DNA of 64,000 nucleotides from Heterohyrax brucei (GCA_028571685.1 CM053144.1:96998171-97062170); one strand, 5' to 3'. Shown: positions 1 to 11,567, counted from the first letter of the stretch. Notes: generated from the letters alone by a model not told the origin. Numbers and translations are program-made.

Positions 1-750
1 TCGGCCCCAGGGAAGGCAGACCTTATGGCAGTGATGGGCTCATGGATTGGAAGATAAAACATTGTAAAAATGTCAACACTATTGAAAGTAACTTAAAGAT
101 ATAGTTCAATTCCAACCTATATCCCAATGATATTATTTTACAAAATGGGAAAAGGAATCTCCAACTTTTATAGAACGAAAAGAGGTTCCAAAAGTCTAAA
201 TGATTACTAAAGAAGAAGGACAAAGTAGTAAACACTTACTGATTTCAGAACTTTCCATACAATCACAGTAGTCCAAACCACCTTTCACTAGTACAAGGAA
301 AGGCATACAGACCAATGGAACAGTATTGAGAACCCAGAAGAAAGTCCAGCTAGCTATTGACAGGAGATATTCGATAAAGAGTTGAAGTTTATTTGATGGG
401 AAGAGACAGTGTCTTTAAAAAATGGTGCTGGCAATACTGGATATTCATTTGCAGAAAAATGAAATAGGATTCATACTTTATACCATACACAAAATCTAAC
501 TCAAAATGTACCAAAGATGTAAACGTTAAACCTAAAACTATAAAGTTCCTGAAAGATGACACAGGGACAAAGTTAGGAGCCATAAATTATGGCATGAATA
601 CACTATCAAACAACAGAAAATCAACTAGGTAACTAGGACCTCCTAAAAATTAAATACTTATGTTCATCAAAAGACTTACCAAAGAGTAGAAAGAGAAACT
701 TTAAAATGAGGAAAAAATTTTGGCAGGCATTTATGACAAGGATCTAATAT
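1..750 (+). mobile_element. L1 LINE remnant, C-terminal part of ORF2
   Basis: Frame-broken translation on the plus strand follows the C-terminal third of L1 ORF2 protein: a stretch equivalent to '[15 protein letters not shown]', then a 'W..Q.W..' region near 425-460 and the 'LCSSKG'-like segment near 660-680. The same order is seen in the better preserved L1 at 36880-37520 of this window. There are many stops and no polyadenylate tail at the right edge, so this is an old, decayed piece that begins before the window. Only the family assignment is firm. Confidence 0.8.
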
Positions 751-918
751 CGAACTCACTGCATGGGCTGCAACCATTGCCACAAGACAATTTGTGTATA
801 AACTGTTGAATGAGAAACTAATTTGCTGTGTAAACTTTCACCTGAAACACAATAAAATGTTTATAAAAAAGAAAATACAATATGAAAGTAGCAAAAAGAA
901 AAGCTTAAAGGCACATAT
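751..918. other. Unassigned A-rich stretch
   Basis: No coding or repeat identity recognised. The right part (about 850-918) is A-rich with an AATAAA-like hexamer and could be the 3' tail of an old retroposon, but the body is not recognisable to me. Confidence 0.3.
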
Positions 919-1036
919 AAAAAAAAACCCAGTGCCATCGCGTCAGCTCTGACTCATGGCGACCCTAGAGGCCAGAGTAGAACTGCCCCTTAGAGTATTC
1001 AAGGGGCGCTTGGTGGATTTGAACTACCTACCTTTC
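919..1036 (-). mobile_element. AfroSINE (tRNA-derived SINE)
   Basis: Reads in antisense as the shared SINE block: 'agtgccatcg', a 'gactcatggcgacc' core, 'agagtagaactgcccc' and the 'ttcaagg.gcgcttggtggatttgaac' end that contains the reversed B box. It is 5'-truncated, because the A-box head is missing on its right side. An RTE 3' end of the same orientation follows directly. Confidence 0.9.
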
Positions 1037-1044
1037 TTTTCTTT

Positions 1045-1387
1045 ATTACTAGTATTGTTGCCAATGTTAATTACCACTGAATAGCTGCCAACAAATAGTG
1101 ATCCCGTGCGCAACAGAATGAAACACTGCCCCATCCTGAGCCATCCTCAAAATCATTGCTATGTTTGAGGCCATCATTTCAGCCACTGTGTTAGTCCATC
1201 TCCTTCAAGGTTTTCCTCTCTTTTGCTGACCCTCTACTTTACCAAGTACAATGCCCCTCCTGAGGGACTGGTAGCTACTGATGACACATCCAATGTAAAT
1301 TAAATGTCTCACCATTGTTATTCTAAGGAGCCTACTGGCCATATTTCTTCCAAGGCAGATTTGTTTGTTCTTCTGGCAGTGTATGGA
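1045..1387 (-). mobile_element. RTE LINE, 3' end fragment
   Basis: Reversed 3' end of the RTE family seen throughout the window: 'cagaatgaaacactgcccc', 'tgtttgaggccatcat', 'gctgaccctctactttacc' and 'cagatttgtttgttcttctgg'. The same ordered blocks occur at 3630, 44193 and (plus strand) 19300. It covers only the last few hundred bases of the element, which is the usual 5'-truncated LINE insertion. Confidence 0.9.
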
Positions 1388-1894
1388 GAAGTGACAAATG
1401 AAATGGAGAAAAATGAAGGGTAAGGAAAATTATTGTTTTTTGCTACAAATTAATACATTTTGAGCATCTTCTAGAGACCTCCTGTTGTAATCTGTATCAC
1501 AAAAGAAAGCAATTTCCTACAATAGATCCCTTGGCTTCTGACTTGTGAAAGAATTAAAGACTCATACACAAAATGAAGATTCTCAGGGCAAATGGTCACA
1601 TGTTTTGTATACTCTTAATTTTGGCAATTTGAAAACTGCAAAATTCTAATATGAGAACAAGCCAAATAGCTTATCGTCTGGTTTTGCTTTGTCAAAACCA
1701 GCATATTGTCTGGTTTTGCTTTGTCAGCCATGATGAACTGGTTCTGCCTGGTTAAAATCCCTCTTTAGAGCAGACTGGCAATAAGAAAGAACATGAAGAA
1801 TAGACCTAGCATAGCGAAGGATAAAGTAGGAACTTGATGCCATCCTTGGTAGAACAAATGGAGTCCCAGACAGGCAGGTGTTTGTATTTAGGAT
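1388..1894. other. Unassigned, with a short tandem duplication
   Basis: AT-rich sequence with no gene or recognised repeat. A 19-bp word, gtctggttttgctttgtca, occurs twice with a 32-bp period (1676-1694 and 1708-1726). Confidence 0.5.
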
Positions 1895-2062
1895 GTAAGG
1901 AATAAAGACCAAATTCAAGTTCTGATTCTCCACTTAGTAGGCATGTTTGCTCTTGTACAAGTCACTTAGCATCTCTAATCCTTAGTTTATTCATTTGTAA
2001 CAGGGATAATTTAAGTATACTGTCAGCAAGAATTGTTACAGGTGTTAGAGGAAGTATTTTTC
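1895..2062 (+). mobile_element. MIR SINE
   Basis: The plus strand carries the MIR core in order: a 'ccacttagtaggcatg' equivalent, 'tgtacaagtcacttagc', 'atctctaatccttagttt', 'catttgtaacagggataat'. This ancient mammalian SINE is decayed and has no clear ends. Confidence 0.75.
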
Positions 2063-2606
2063 CATTCTTATTTTACAAAGATTGGATCATCCCTCCACAC
2101 CCCCACCCCCACCCCTGCAAGAGAAAGTAGTATTGGTCTCCGTAGTCTGTTCTCTCTGGCATCCTTCCCCTCCCTTAAGAATAAATTACCCTAACTGGAA
2201 ATAGGGAAAGCCCTTTTCCCTGTATTAATAAGGTGGAACTGAGCCTGAGACTCTCTTCTAATTACTATATTTACCTCTGTGACTCCAGGTAGTAAATCAG
2301 ACCTTTTCAAGATTACCTAAATGTCTTCCTGCCTACCCTCCTGTCTTTCTCACTGGCATTTCCATCCTTGAAGAAACCATATTTCTGACGAAGCTCTAAG
2401 GTTCCTTCATTTCTGTATGCCAGCTTTTCTGGACAAAAGTCTCAAGAGCTAACTTTGAGAGGGAGAGTCAAGAAAGACCTGCTCAAGTATACAATAGCCA
2501 CAGTCTCCAATCCAGCTACACCAGAAATAGTGTCAATGTTGTATTTTGCTCTCATCTGGTCCTTTGTACTTATTTCTTAAATGGGCTAAGAACACAGAGG
2601 ACTCAA
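2063..2606. other. Unassigned
   Basis: No gene or repeat recognised. It holds a C-rich run (about 2091-2116) and pyrimidine-rich sequence. Confidence 0.4.
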
Positions 2607-2762
2607 AATCCACACACTGCTGTCAAATTAATTCCAACTCATAGCCACCCTATAGAACACAGTAGAATTGCCCCAGGGAGTTTCCAAGGAGCGCCCAGTG
2701 GATTTGAACTGACAACCTTTGCTGTCAGTTCAAATAGTGCTTAACCATTACAATAGAGGACT
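2607..2762 (-). mobile_element. AfroSINE
   Basis: Nearly complete reversed SINE: 'cactgctgtcaaattaattcc', 'agtagaattgcccc', 'tttccaaggagcgc', 'ggatttgaac' (reversed B box) and 'agtgcttaaccatta' (reversed A box). Confidence 0.9.
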
Positions 2763-2769
2763 TAGCCAG

Positions 2770-2815
2770 CCAGCCAAGTGCTGTCAAGTCAGAGCCGACT
2801 CATGGCGACTCATCC
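2770..2815 (-). mobile_element. AfroSINE 3' fragment
   Basis: Only the reversed 3' terminal block remains ('ccaagtgctgtcaagtcaga', 'gactcatggcgac'). It lies just after a fuller SINE of the same orientation and was probably a separate insertion. Confidence 0.75.
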
Positions 2816-3629
2816 TCAATTTTTGCCAAAGAAGATTATAAGAAATTTATGTAAAATGTGAGTTTAAAGCAAGAATGTAGTCCCTAAAAGGACTGATGAG
2901 AGCAAGTTGAACATCAATCTTTGAAATCAGGAAATGTCAGGAGAAGGAGACTTACTTCCTTGAAATGATAGTCAAGCTGCAAGACCTTGAAACCAGAAAA
3001 ATGTGAGATCCCAGCTCCTGGAATTTGAGATGGACAGGAAAAATGGAATTAACTGTAAGATGGAGAAGTTGGATGACAGGCTTGTTGGAGAGAAAACATG
3101 GGGCCCAGAGCCTGAATAAGGACTGTCTTCTTGGCTGGGGATTGTTTGACCTGTGCTGTAGCTACAGAGGAATGAGGGGAAAGGCAATCAGTGGGTCATA
3201 ATTAAAACTATACATTTGAGAAACAGTGCATCAATTACAATATTGTTCCAGATTGATCCCAATTTTAAATCCCTTTTGCCTCATTATTGGCTCCGACTTG
3301 ACGGTACTTGGCTTGGCTTGGCTTTTGCCCCGTTAGAATCATCTAGAAGAATTTAACTCCATTCAGTAGCCTTATTCAGGTAGACTTACATAGCTCAGGG
3401 CTGCAAAATGGCACGTGTTTTGAAGGGCCAACTGTGAGATGCAAAGGAGGGAAACCAGATGCAGAGAACGTGAGTGATAAGGAGAACTGAGTAAAGGGGG
3501 TGTGTGTTGTAAAGCTCAAGGTGGGCTGCTGCTGAGTGAACAGGGGTCCTTTTGAGTGATGGTTTCTCAAGAAGAGCCAGAATTCCAGGAACCATGAGGT
3601 TTTTAATCATGGCATTAAAATTACTTAAT
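2816..3629. other. Unassigned, with a SINE 3' tail at about 3287-3330
   Basis: No gene seen. Near 3287-3330 a short plus-strand stretch 'ctccgacttgacggtac' followed by repeated 'ttggc' units is the 3' tail of an AfroSINE or RTE element. The rest is not recognised. Confidence 0.5.
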
Positions 3630-3847
3630 TGTTGTTGTTAGGTGCCATCAAGTCAGTTCCAACTCGTTGCAACCCCACACCCAACAACAGAAAGAAACAC
3701 TGCCATGTCCAGTGCTTTTCTCACAACCATTGCTATATTTGAGGCCATCGTTGTAGCCACTGTGTCAATCGATCTCACTTCTACCAAGCATGACACCTTT
3801 CTCTAGGGAGTGGTCCCTCTGGATAACATGCCCAAAATAATCAAACC
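3630..3847 (-). mobile_element. RTE LINE, 3' end fragment
   Basis: Starts at the true RTE 3' terminus in reverse ('ttgttgttgttaggtgccat'), then 'cagaaagaaacactgcc', 'gaggccatcg' and the 'ccaagcatgacacc' block. The (GTT)n terminus is the reversed 'aacaacaac' tail of RTE and AfroSINE copies. Confidence 0.92.
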
Positions 3848-4289
3848 TATTTTTTAAGTCTATGCTAGTGGTAATACCAATGGCTCAAGAATAAAGAACT
3901 AAGTTGGTTTATTGGGCTAGGAAACATGTTTTAATTCATGGTTTGCTAGTCATATATAACTTGGTTGGTTCTTTTATTTCTGATAGAATTTTAAATGCAT
4001 TCACCAGCTTTTTAACTAAGAATATATATAACACTTAATCAAGTAATTCAAATTATACTTTACATTATGATTAGTTATTAAGATTGCAATAAAAAATAGA
4101 AAGTGGGAATGAGAATATACGAATAGGAGGCAAGTTTGAAAATAGAAAAGAAAAAAGCTGAGGATATGAATGGTGCTAAAAGAAATATATCAAGGAGGAA
4201 AGATGCAATCTGCAATACAAAAAGCACAGGCAAGAGGATAAAGAAGGCTCGAGTTGATATTACTTGAGAATTTCACTTTGCTGTGTATT
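3848..4289. other. Unassigned AT-rich
   Basis: No gene or repeat that I can name. Confidence 0.4.
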
Positions 4290-4450
4290 TCATTTATTTA
4301 TTACTTAATTACTTGGCAATGTATTGAGCACCTCCTGATGCCCAGTACTAATTGAAAGAGATGCAGCGCTGAACAAAACCAAGCCCTGGACTCATGGAGG
4401 TTTCATTGTAGTAGGGAAGCAGAAGATAAAGAGATGAATAAATGAATATT
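4290..4450 (-). mobile_element. L2 LINE 3' end
   Basis: Reversed L2 3' terminus in order: 'tattgagcacctcctgatgc', 'gctgaacaaaacc', 'ctggactcatggaggttt', 'cattgtagtaggg', then a 'gaataaatgaat'-like end. Diverged, as expected for an ancient LINE. Confidence 0.7.
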
Positions 4451-6396
4451 CAATATGTCAGCTGGTAGCAATGTTAAAGATTAAAAAATCCACAGAAAGA
4501 AAGGATGGTTCATCATCAGAGGTTAGTTTCTTTAGGTAGGTTATCAGAGAAGGCCTCTGATAAACTAACATTTAAACTCAGAGTGTAAGGAAATAAAAGA
4601 GCTATACATCACATTAACATTGTATACTCTGCATCACCTCCAGGGCAGGGACTAGGTCTCCCCTGTTGATCATTAACTCTCCACTGCTCAGCACATACCT
4701 ACACATAACAACAGACTATGGAAGAAGTAATCAAAGCAGCCTTATGTAATATTATTCTCAGGAAGTCAGAGCAGAGGACAAGCTACATCATGTCAAAGCC
4801 TGGATGAGCTCAAGCCCATCTGTATCCTAGGAGAAGTCTAGGGTCCTTTGGTTACAAACAGTTGAAGCTGACCCAGGTAATCTGAATAACCAAAAGAGTG
4901 CACTGATAGGATGGGTATGAGATGTGGAGCAGATACTTTTTTGAACCTAGTACCTACAGTAGGGTTTGATTTGTCTGTGTATCAAAGTCATGACTTACTC
5001 TAGATCCTCAGGGAATCTATGAAAATGTGAGAAGCCAGGGTTTGGAAGGGCAAAATTCAGAGACACTCTGGAGATTTAAGTAAGAAGAACTAATGGAGAG
5101 TTTTTTCAGGATGCTACTCAGCATGAATGCATGCCTATAACTTTCAGCCTTCATGTTTCTCTATTTAAAATAACATTTTGGAAGACAAAGAGTTGGATTG
5201 CCCTTGGGTCAAAAACATTTCTCCTTGAAAAGATAGGTAAGAAAACTTGATTACAGCCCCACTGAGTCTTTTTCAGTGGGATTTAGATGTTGCCCAAAGC
5301 TCAATCAAGATGCCTTTGCTGGAAAAAAGAGAATAGACTGGGCAAGCCAAACTACAAAAATGCCAAAAATGATAGCAGTGAGGAGATTGAGTCCTACAGT
5401 GAATGTGTGTGTGTTAGGATCCATGTTGCTATGTGTTCATCAACCTTGTTACTCTGAGTCAAATATTTAACTGACCTGTAACTCAGATTGCTATCCGTAA
5501 GTTCAAAAAAATTAGAATGGGTCTCATAAAAATGTTATTTTATTTTAAAATCCACTTACAAAAGCATATTATACTCTAAGTACTCAAAAACTATTAGCTA
5601 ATTTATTTTGAGTCAAAAGGTCCTTGTCCATGAAACAACGTGTATACTGCTTTTGAAAATAACTTCCCCTGAGAAAAATCATGAATATTTTTGTTTTTTT
5701 ATATGACTGATTTTAAGCACAAATTATTCAACTTGATTCAGATTTGCTTGCTTGAATTTCTCTCTGCCTTCTCTTCTCTCTCTCTCACAAACGCACACAC
5801 ATACACTTAGACTCACCTACTCAGACATGCAAAGGTGGATCTCATATGTTTTCCCCCAAGTACACTACTGGAGAATACTTATAAAATTGTCTTTGATAAA
5901 ATCACTGCTGTGAAGATGCAAACTTGTTCAAAGTTCAGAGACCAAAGCAAATGATAAATCTCAGTGTTTAACAGACTGGGCGGAGGCTGCCTAGTGAGAC
6001 CAGTTATTAAGAATTGTTGTATAAGTTGTTTTTAGTCAACATCAGACAGAGAGAATAAAAGCCAAGTTATTACATGAAATAAAATTGAAGAGAAGTGTAA
6101 ATGTTGGAAAAGTCTAATGGCAATGAAGCCATAAAGGGAAAGACAAAGAAAAGATAGAGAAAACGAAATTCAACAGCAGAGTATCATGCTGAAACGAAAT
6201 TAAATTGAGACTGTAGACTCCTGCATTCTAACGCTTCTTATAGTACACTCTGCAAAATTGTTTAAATAATCATTTTCACAGCTTAGCCAAAAGTACTATG
6301 TAACATTAACTGATCTGAATAACAGTCAATTATGAAGAACCTACTATATACCAAGTAAAGTCTTACATCAGTAAGGCACATCAATAAATCAATTAA
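4451..6396. other. Unassigned region
   Basis: No coding region is supported, and open frames are short and unsupported. A CT/CA-rich patch lies at about 5761-5808. A weak L2-like phrase (about 4630-4700, 'cagggcagggactaggtct') is present but too decayed to call. Confidence 0.4.
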
Positions 6397-6696
6397 TGTT
6401 TTCCAACTACAGATCTTTCTTTGTTTCCAACTTACCAATTCCAGTCACTAGTAATTATCAATACACTCTGACTGCATGTTTGATCAATTTCAGACTGTAG
6501 AAGTTGGTAAAAATCTTCATTTTCTTCATCTTTGGCCTTAGTGGTTGGTACGCAAATCTGAATAGTAGTCATATTAACTGATCTTCTTTACAGATACATG
6601 GATATTAAGCTACCACTGACAGGGTGGTACTTCAAGATAGGTTTTGAGATGTAACACCATCATTCTTTTTCAATATTTCATTCCTAACATAGCAGA

Positions 6697-7302
6697 GGAA
6701 ACCTTGGTGGTGCAGTGGTTAATTGTTATGGATACTAACCAAAAGGTCAGCAGTTTGAATCTACCAAGTGCTCCTTGGAAACTCTTGCTGTTAGGCCCTG
6801 TTGAGTTGGTTTTGACTCACAGTGACCCTATGAAAAACAGAAAGAAACACTGCATTGTTTGGGTCATTGTGTCAACTATCATCCATGGTCTTCCTCTTTT
6901 TTACTGATCCTCCGCTCTACCAACATGTCCTAACAACGTGTCCAAAGTATGTAAGATGCAATCTTGCCATCTTTGCTTCCAAGGAGCACTCTGTTCTTCC
7001 AGAACAGAGTTGTTTGTTCTTTTGGCAGTCCATGGGCTTCTATGGGCGTTGATTGTGGACCCAAGTAAGATGAAGTCCTTGACAATCCCAATCCTTTCTC
7101 CATTTATGATGATGTTGACTACTGGTCCAGTTATGAGGAGTTTTGCTTTCTTGATGCTGAAGTGCAATCCATATTGAAGGCTCTGGTCCTTGATATTCAC
7201 CAGTAAGTTTTGGAAACCCTATAGGGTAATTTTACACTCTCCTAAAATTGCTATGAATCAGAATAGACTCAAGGGAACCTATTTGGTTTGGTTTGCTTTG
7301 GC
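6697..7302 (+). mobile_element. AfroSINE, split by an RTE 3' end
   Basis: The head (6697-6785: 'ccttggtggtgcagtggtta' A-box region, then 'aaaggtcagcagtttgaat' B-box region) and the tail (7210-7302: 'ggaaaccctatagggta', 'atgaatcagaatagactc', T/G-rich end) form one sense SINE once the RTE piece between them is removed. It has its own target-site duplication within the outer RTE. Confidence 0.9.
6786..7209 (-). mobile_element. RTE LINE 3' end nested in the SINE
   Basis: Reversed RTE from its 3' terminus ('ctgttaggccctgttgag') to the reverse-transcriptase C-terminal region. The reverse translation includes a 'SLQYGLHFSIKKAK' stretch and 'FILLGSTINAH', typical of RTE/BovB RT. It is flanked by ttggaaactct (6775-6785) and ttggaaaccct (7210-7220), a near-perfect 11-bp duplication. 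It is 5'-truncated, as usual for a LINE. Confidence 0.92.
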
Positions 7303-7856
7303 CATAGTAGACCATATGATTCTCAATTTGAAATGGCCAATAGTGGTCTATTTAGGCTCACAAATACCTAGGATATTGATTTTTATGTATTCAATTTCAT
7401 TTTTGACAAGTTCCAGATGTTCTGAGATTGATACTTCATACACTCCATTTTCTAATTATTACTGTATGCTTGCGGCTGTTTTTTCTTATTTTGAGTCACG
7501 CTACATCAGCAAATGAAGGTTCAGAAAATTGGACTCCATTCACATCACTAAGGTCAACTGTACTTTGAGTAGGCAGCTCTTTCCCTGTTGTCTTTTGAGT
7601 GCCTTCTGACCTGAGCAGCTTATCTTCCAGCAGTATGTAAGGCAATATTCCTTTTCTATTAATAAGGTTTCTGCTGGCCAATTGTTTCAGAAGTAGACCC
7701 TAGGTCTTTCTTCCTAGTCTGTCTTAATCTGGAAGCTCAGGTGAAAAAAACTTGTCCACTAGGGATGACCCTGCTGGTATCTGAATATCAGTGGCATAGC
7801 TTCTAGGATCACAGCAACATGGAAGTCCTCCAAGTATGACAGACTGGCAGTCACTT

Positions 7857-8400
7857 GCAAGATCAATCACTTCTTCATTGCAAACACATTTTTTCAACAA
7901 TATAAGCAGTGACTATAGATTCAGATGGAATAGATAGATATGGGCTACATCTATAGAAAGGGATGATGAAAAATCTCTATATCATCAGTAAAGCTGAGGC
8001 TAGGGTACAACTGTGGAACACACCACCAGTTGCTCATAAACTATTTCAAGTTGAAGCTGAAGAAAATTAGAACAAATCCACAAGGGCCAAAGCATGATCT
8101 TGAGTATATCCACCTGAATTTAAAGAACATCTCAAGAACAGATTTGTTGCATGGAACACTGGTGACTGAAGACCAGAGAAGCTGTGGAATGACATCAAGG
8201 ACATCATATATGAAAAAAGCAAGTGGTTGTTAAAATTTTGCTAATGAAAGGCCAAATATACGACAAAAGAGACTTTGCAACTTACTCTTGAATATGGAGT
8301 GCTAAAGCAAATTAAAGATTTAATGTAGTAAAAGAATGGAACAGAACATTTCGAAGGGTGGTTCAAGAAAACAAAGTATTATAATGATACGTGCAAAGCT
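7857..8400 (+). mobile_element. RTE LINE middle segment, inverted
   Basis: Plus-strand RTE segment between the endonuclease and RT regions: 'gttgctcataaactatttc', 'cttgagtatatccacctgaa', 'gtggaatgacatcaaggac'. A frame-broken translation gives 'FKLKLKKIRTNPQGPKHDLEYI', matching the reversed copies at 54100 and 10150. Its orientation is opposite to the RTE pieces on both sides. Confidence 0.85.
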
Positions 8401-10290
8401 CTAGAGTTAGACACTTCGAAGAGGTTTTTTGCAGCAGATCTGCCCAATGCAATACATCATTTGACTTCTTGACTATTAAGAAATAGATGTTGACTGTGGA
8501 TCCAGGTAAGATGAAATTCTTGACAACTTCAATAATCTTTTCTCCATTTATCAACATGTTGCTTAGTAATCCAGTTTTTGTTTTCTTTATGTTGAGGTAT
8601 GATCCATACTGAATGCTATAGTCTTTGATTTGCATCAGTAAGTGTTTGAAGTCCTTTTCATGTTCAGCAAGCAAGATTGTATCACCTGCTTATCAAATGC
8701 TGTTAATGAGTCTTGCTCCAATCCTGATATGTACTTCTTCACATGGCCCTTACAGATTAAATAAGTATAGTGAAATGATACAACACTGATGTATACTTCT
8801 CCTGGTTTAACCAAGCAATATCCTCTTTTACTGTTTGGATGACTGCCTTTTGATCTAAGTAGAGGTTTCTTATGAGCATAATGAAGTGTTATGGAACTCT
8901 GACTCTTTGTTATGTTATACATAATTTGTTGTGATTCACACATCTAAATACCTGGTCATTTCCAATAAGACACAAGCAATCATCTTTCTGGTGTTCTCTG
9001 CATTTAGTTAAGGTTCATCTGATATCAGCAATGATAACCCTCACCCCACATCCTTTTCCAAGTCTGTTGAATTTCTGGAAGTGCCCTGCTGCCACCACCA
9101 CTTTGGAATGATCTTCAGCAAAATTTTACTTGATTGGGAGTAGCATCAATTTGACAGCAATGGGTTTGGTTTTCGGTTTGTGATAATAACTACATTGTTC
9201 AATAATTTCCATACTCAATTGGATCACCTTCCTCTGGAATAGATCTCTTTCAGTCGGTTGGCCACATAAATGGCTTCCAACTTTCTTGACACAGACAAAT
9301 GAGCACCTCTAGCATTTCCTGTTTGTTAAAACATCTCAGTATCTGGGGACTTGTTTTTCTGCCATCTTCTTCAGTGCCTCTTGGACTTCTTTCAGTACCA
9401 CCAGTTTTGATGACATGTTATCTCCTGAAATGGTTGAGTGCTGACCGCTTCTTTTTGGTATTGTCATTTGTGTATTACTTTCATCTTCTTTTGAACCATA
9501 CTGCATTGTTTAATATTTTAAACATAAAAAATAAATCAAGTAAATAAAATCCCGTAGCTGTAAAGTTGATTCCAGGTCATAGCAACCCTATAAAACAGGG
9601 GAGAAGTATTTCACAGGGTTTTCAAACAGCAGTTGGTAGATTTGAACTGCTGACTTCTCGGTTACCAGCTGGAGCTCACTATAGATCCTAAACCCTGTGC
9701 CATCAGGGCTGTTTTGAGCACAGAACTCTTAGAAATGGCAACTCAAGGTATGAGTAGTTTCTTCTCTTCTGTCAGCTTGAAACATGCCTAGCACGTTCTT
9801 CCTTTTTGATTTTCTAACTCTAGGTCTTTGTACATTTCATTATAATACATCTTAGGCCACCTTTTGAAATCTTCTGTTCAAATCTTTTATTTCATCACTC
9901 TTTCTTCCTCTTGCTTTAGTTGCTCTACATTCAGAACAGGTTTCAGAGTGTCTCCTACATCCAATTTTCTTTTTTTTTAATTCCTACCTCTTTTATGACC
10001 TTTTGCTTCCTCATGTATGATGCCCTTGATGTCATCACACAACTTGTCTGGCCTTCAGTCTTTAGTACTCAATTCATCAAATCTGTTCTTGAGGTGGTCT
10101 CCAAATTCACATGGCGCACACTGAAGTTTGTATTTTGATTCTCATAGATTTGTTTAAATTTTCTTCAGCTTTAACTTGAACTTACACATGAACAGTTAAA
10201 ACCATCTATCATAGGTGACCCTCGTGGTATTTGAAACATCAGTGGCACATCTTCCAGCAGCACAGCAATACAAAAGCCATCAACAAACTG
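8401..10290 (-). mobile_element. RTE LINE, reverse-transcriptase region, split by an AfroSINE
   Basis: Reversed RTE RT domain. Frame-broken translation gives 'FKHLLMQIKDYSIQYGSYL', then upstream text matching the 'SAGNSRN'-type region near 9000-9300. It ends at about 10240-10290 with a jump to the element's 5' end ('tggtatttgaaacatcagtg'), so a middle part is deleted. There are many stops and frameshifts. An AfroSINE sits at 9545-9718. With the inverted segment at 7857-8400 it may be one insertion scrambled by twin priming or later inversion. Confidence 0.85.
9545..9718 (-). mobile_element. AfroSINE inside RTE
   Basis: Reversed full SINE: 'aagttgattccaggtcatag', 'ctataaaacaggggagaag', 'ggtagatttgaactgctgac' (reversed B box), ending 'aaaccctgtgccatcagggc' (reversed A box and head). 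Confidence 0.9.
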
Positions 10291-10334
10291 AGGGATGATG
10301 GTAAAAATTTATAATTGCACAGATTAATAGAGAC

Positions 10335-10500
10335 CAGCTAGGCACAAGATACTGCTTTAACTATTGGGTACACACTCTTATATAATCCTCAAACAGATTA
10401 TGGTGGGTTACTTCTATATTACAGTTAACAAAACATTTCATGGGCATATAGGTAATGTAGATCTGAGATTTATACCTAGTCTGTCTTTTGTGGTACTTTG
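10335..10500 (-). mobile_element. MIR SINE (weak)
   Basis: Reversed MIR-like order: 'ctaggcacaagatactgc', 'cttatataatcctcaaaca', 'ttacagttaacaaaac', then 'ggtaatgtagatctgagatt'. Highly diverged. Confidence 0.5.
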
Positions 10501-10527
10501 AAACTCTCATTAAAAAATAAAAATAAA

Positions 10528-10690
10528 AAAATAAGTTGTTGCCATCAAGTAGATTCTGACTTATAGTGACTCTACAGGATGGAGTAGAACTGTCCTATCT
10601 TATTTCCAAGGAGGGGTTGGTGCCTTCAAATTGCCAACCATTTGGTTAGCAGCCAAGTTCTTAACCACTGCCTCACCAGAGTTCTAGGCA
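10528..10690 (-). mobile_element. AfroSINE
   Basis: Reversed SINE with all blocks: 'gttgccatcaagtagattc', 'tagtgactctacagg', 'ggagtagaactgtcc', 'ttccaaggaggggttgg', 'ttggttagcagccaagttct', 'ccactgcctcacc'. Confidence 0.92.
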
Positions 10691-11179
10691 GTAGGCTGTA
10701 ACTAAGAGGCACTGCATTTAAAGTAGTGGATCTCATGCATTTTTTGAGTACCCAGGTGATTCTGATGTAGGCACACTTGGAAAAACTATAAAGCATTTAA
10801 ACCTGCATTTAGCATTAGTTATTATGTCATAGGAAATCCTTATTAGCATTTGTATTGTATCATACTCAATGTCATTACTGCTTCTTTGCCATGAGCTAAC
10901 TGCACATTTATGAAGTGTATGGAAAGCACTTATGATCATTATTTCAAGTTGACTCAGAACACTGTGATATAAATGATGAGTTTCTTTCTCTCTCCCCCTC
11001 CTTTTCCCATCTCCTTTTTTACAGATTCATAAACTAAAGGTTAAGATTGTTGAATGACTTTGCTAAAGGTATCCATTAAACAACCTGTTGCCTCAAAGGT
11101 TGTCTTGGTGGGAAACACAGTGTAGAGTCCCCGACAAAACATAAGAAGAAAAAGGGGAGTGCAGATCTAGAACTCTATT
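10691..11179. other. Unassigned, with a possible hAT fragment at about 10720-10790
   Basis: Near 10750 'cccaggtgattctgatg' resembles the end of a MER5-type hAT element, but only some 60 bp can be followed. The rest is unassigned. Confidence 0.4.
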
Positions 11180-11567
11180 AGAAGACAGACTTGATGATCA
11201 GATGTCCTGGAGGGTCACCTGAGAACATGGCCCCTGGACTTGCTGCTAGCCCAGAGCTAAAACCAGTACTGAAGCCAATTCTCCAGGCAAAGATTGGACT
11301 GCAGAGTGATGCAGGTGGTTTGTGTACTTTTGGGCTTAATATGTACATGAGGCTGCCCAAAGTGTTCCTCTTTAGAGGGTAGGGAAAAGGGGGAAAGGAG
11401 GGGACAAGTATTGGTTGAGTAGATACTGGAACTACAGGGTAGAAAGGAGGAGTGTGCTGTCATAGGGTGAGGAGAGCAGATACAGTTGGTGTGTGTCTGG
11501 AGTTTCATATGACAAACTGACTTGAATTTTAGACTTCACTTAATCACAATTAAAGAAAAAAAAAACA
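11180..11567 (+). mobile_element. L1 3' UTR end with A tail
   Basis: Plus-strand L1 3' UTR matching in order the one at 38850-39210: 'gagaacatggcccctgg', 'ggaggagtgtgctgtcat', 'gagagcaga', 'cttaatcacaattaaag' and a short A-run at the end. It is strongly 5'-truncated. An AfroSINE fragment abuts the tail. Confidence 0.85.

Larger units (their letters stand above)
6397..7850 (-). mobile_element. RTE LINE, 5'/endonuclease part, split by an AfroSINE
   Basis: Two reversed RTE segments (6397-6696 and 7303-7850) are collinear across the inserted SINE. The left one carries the 'ttgatcaatttcagactg' and 'catctttggccttagtgg' endonuclease blocks; the right one continues through 'gagtcacgctacatcagc' to the 5' end at 'tctgaatatcagtggcatag'. 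The flanks duplicate 9 bp: catagcaga at 6688-6696 and catagtaga at 7303-7311. No intact reading frame remains. The 3' half is absent, which is unusual for a LINE, since LINEs are normally truncated at the 5' end. Confidence 0.85.

Noticed and set aside
11191..11508. Open frames of 60-83 codons
   Set aside because: They lie wholly within an L1 3' UTR copy.
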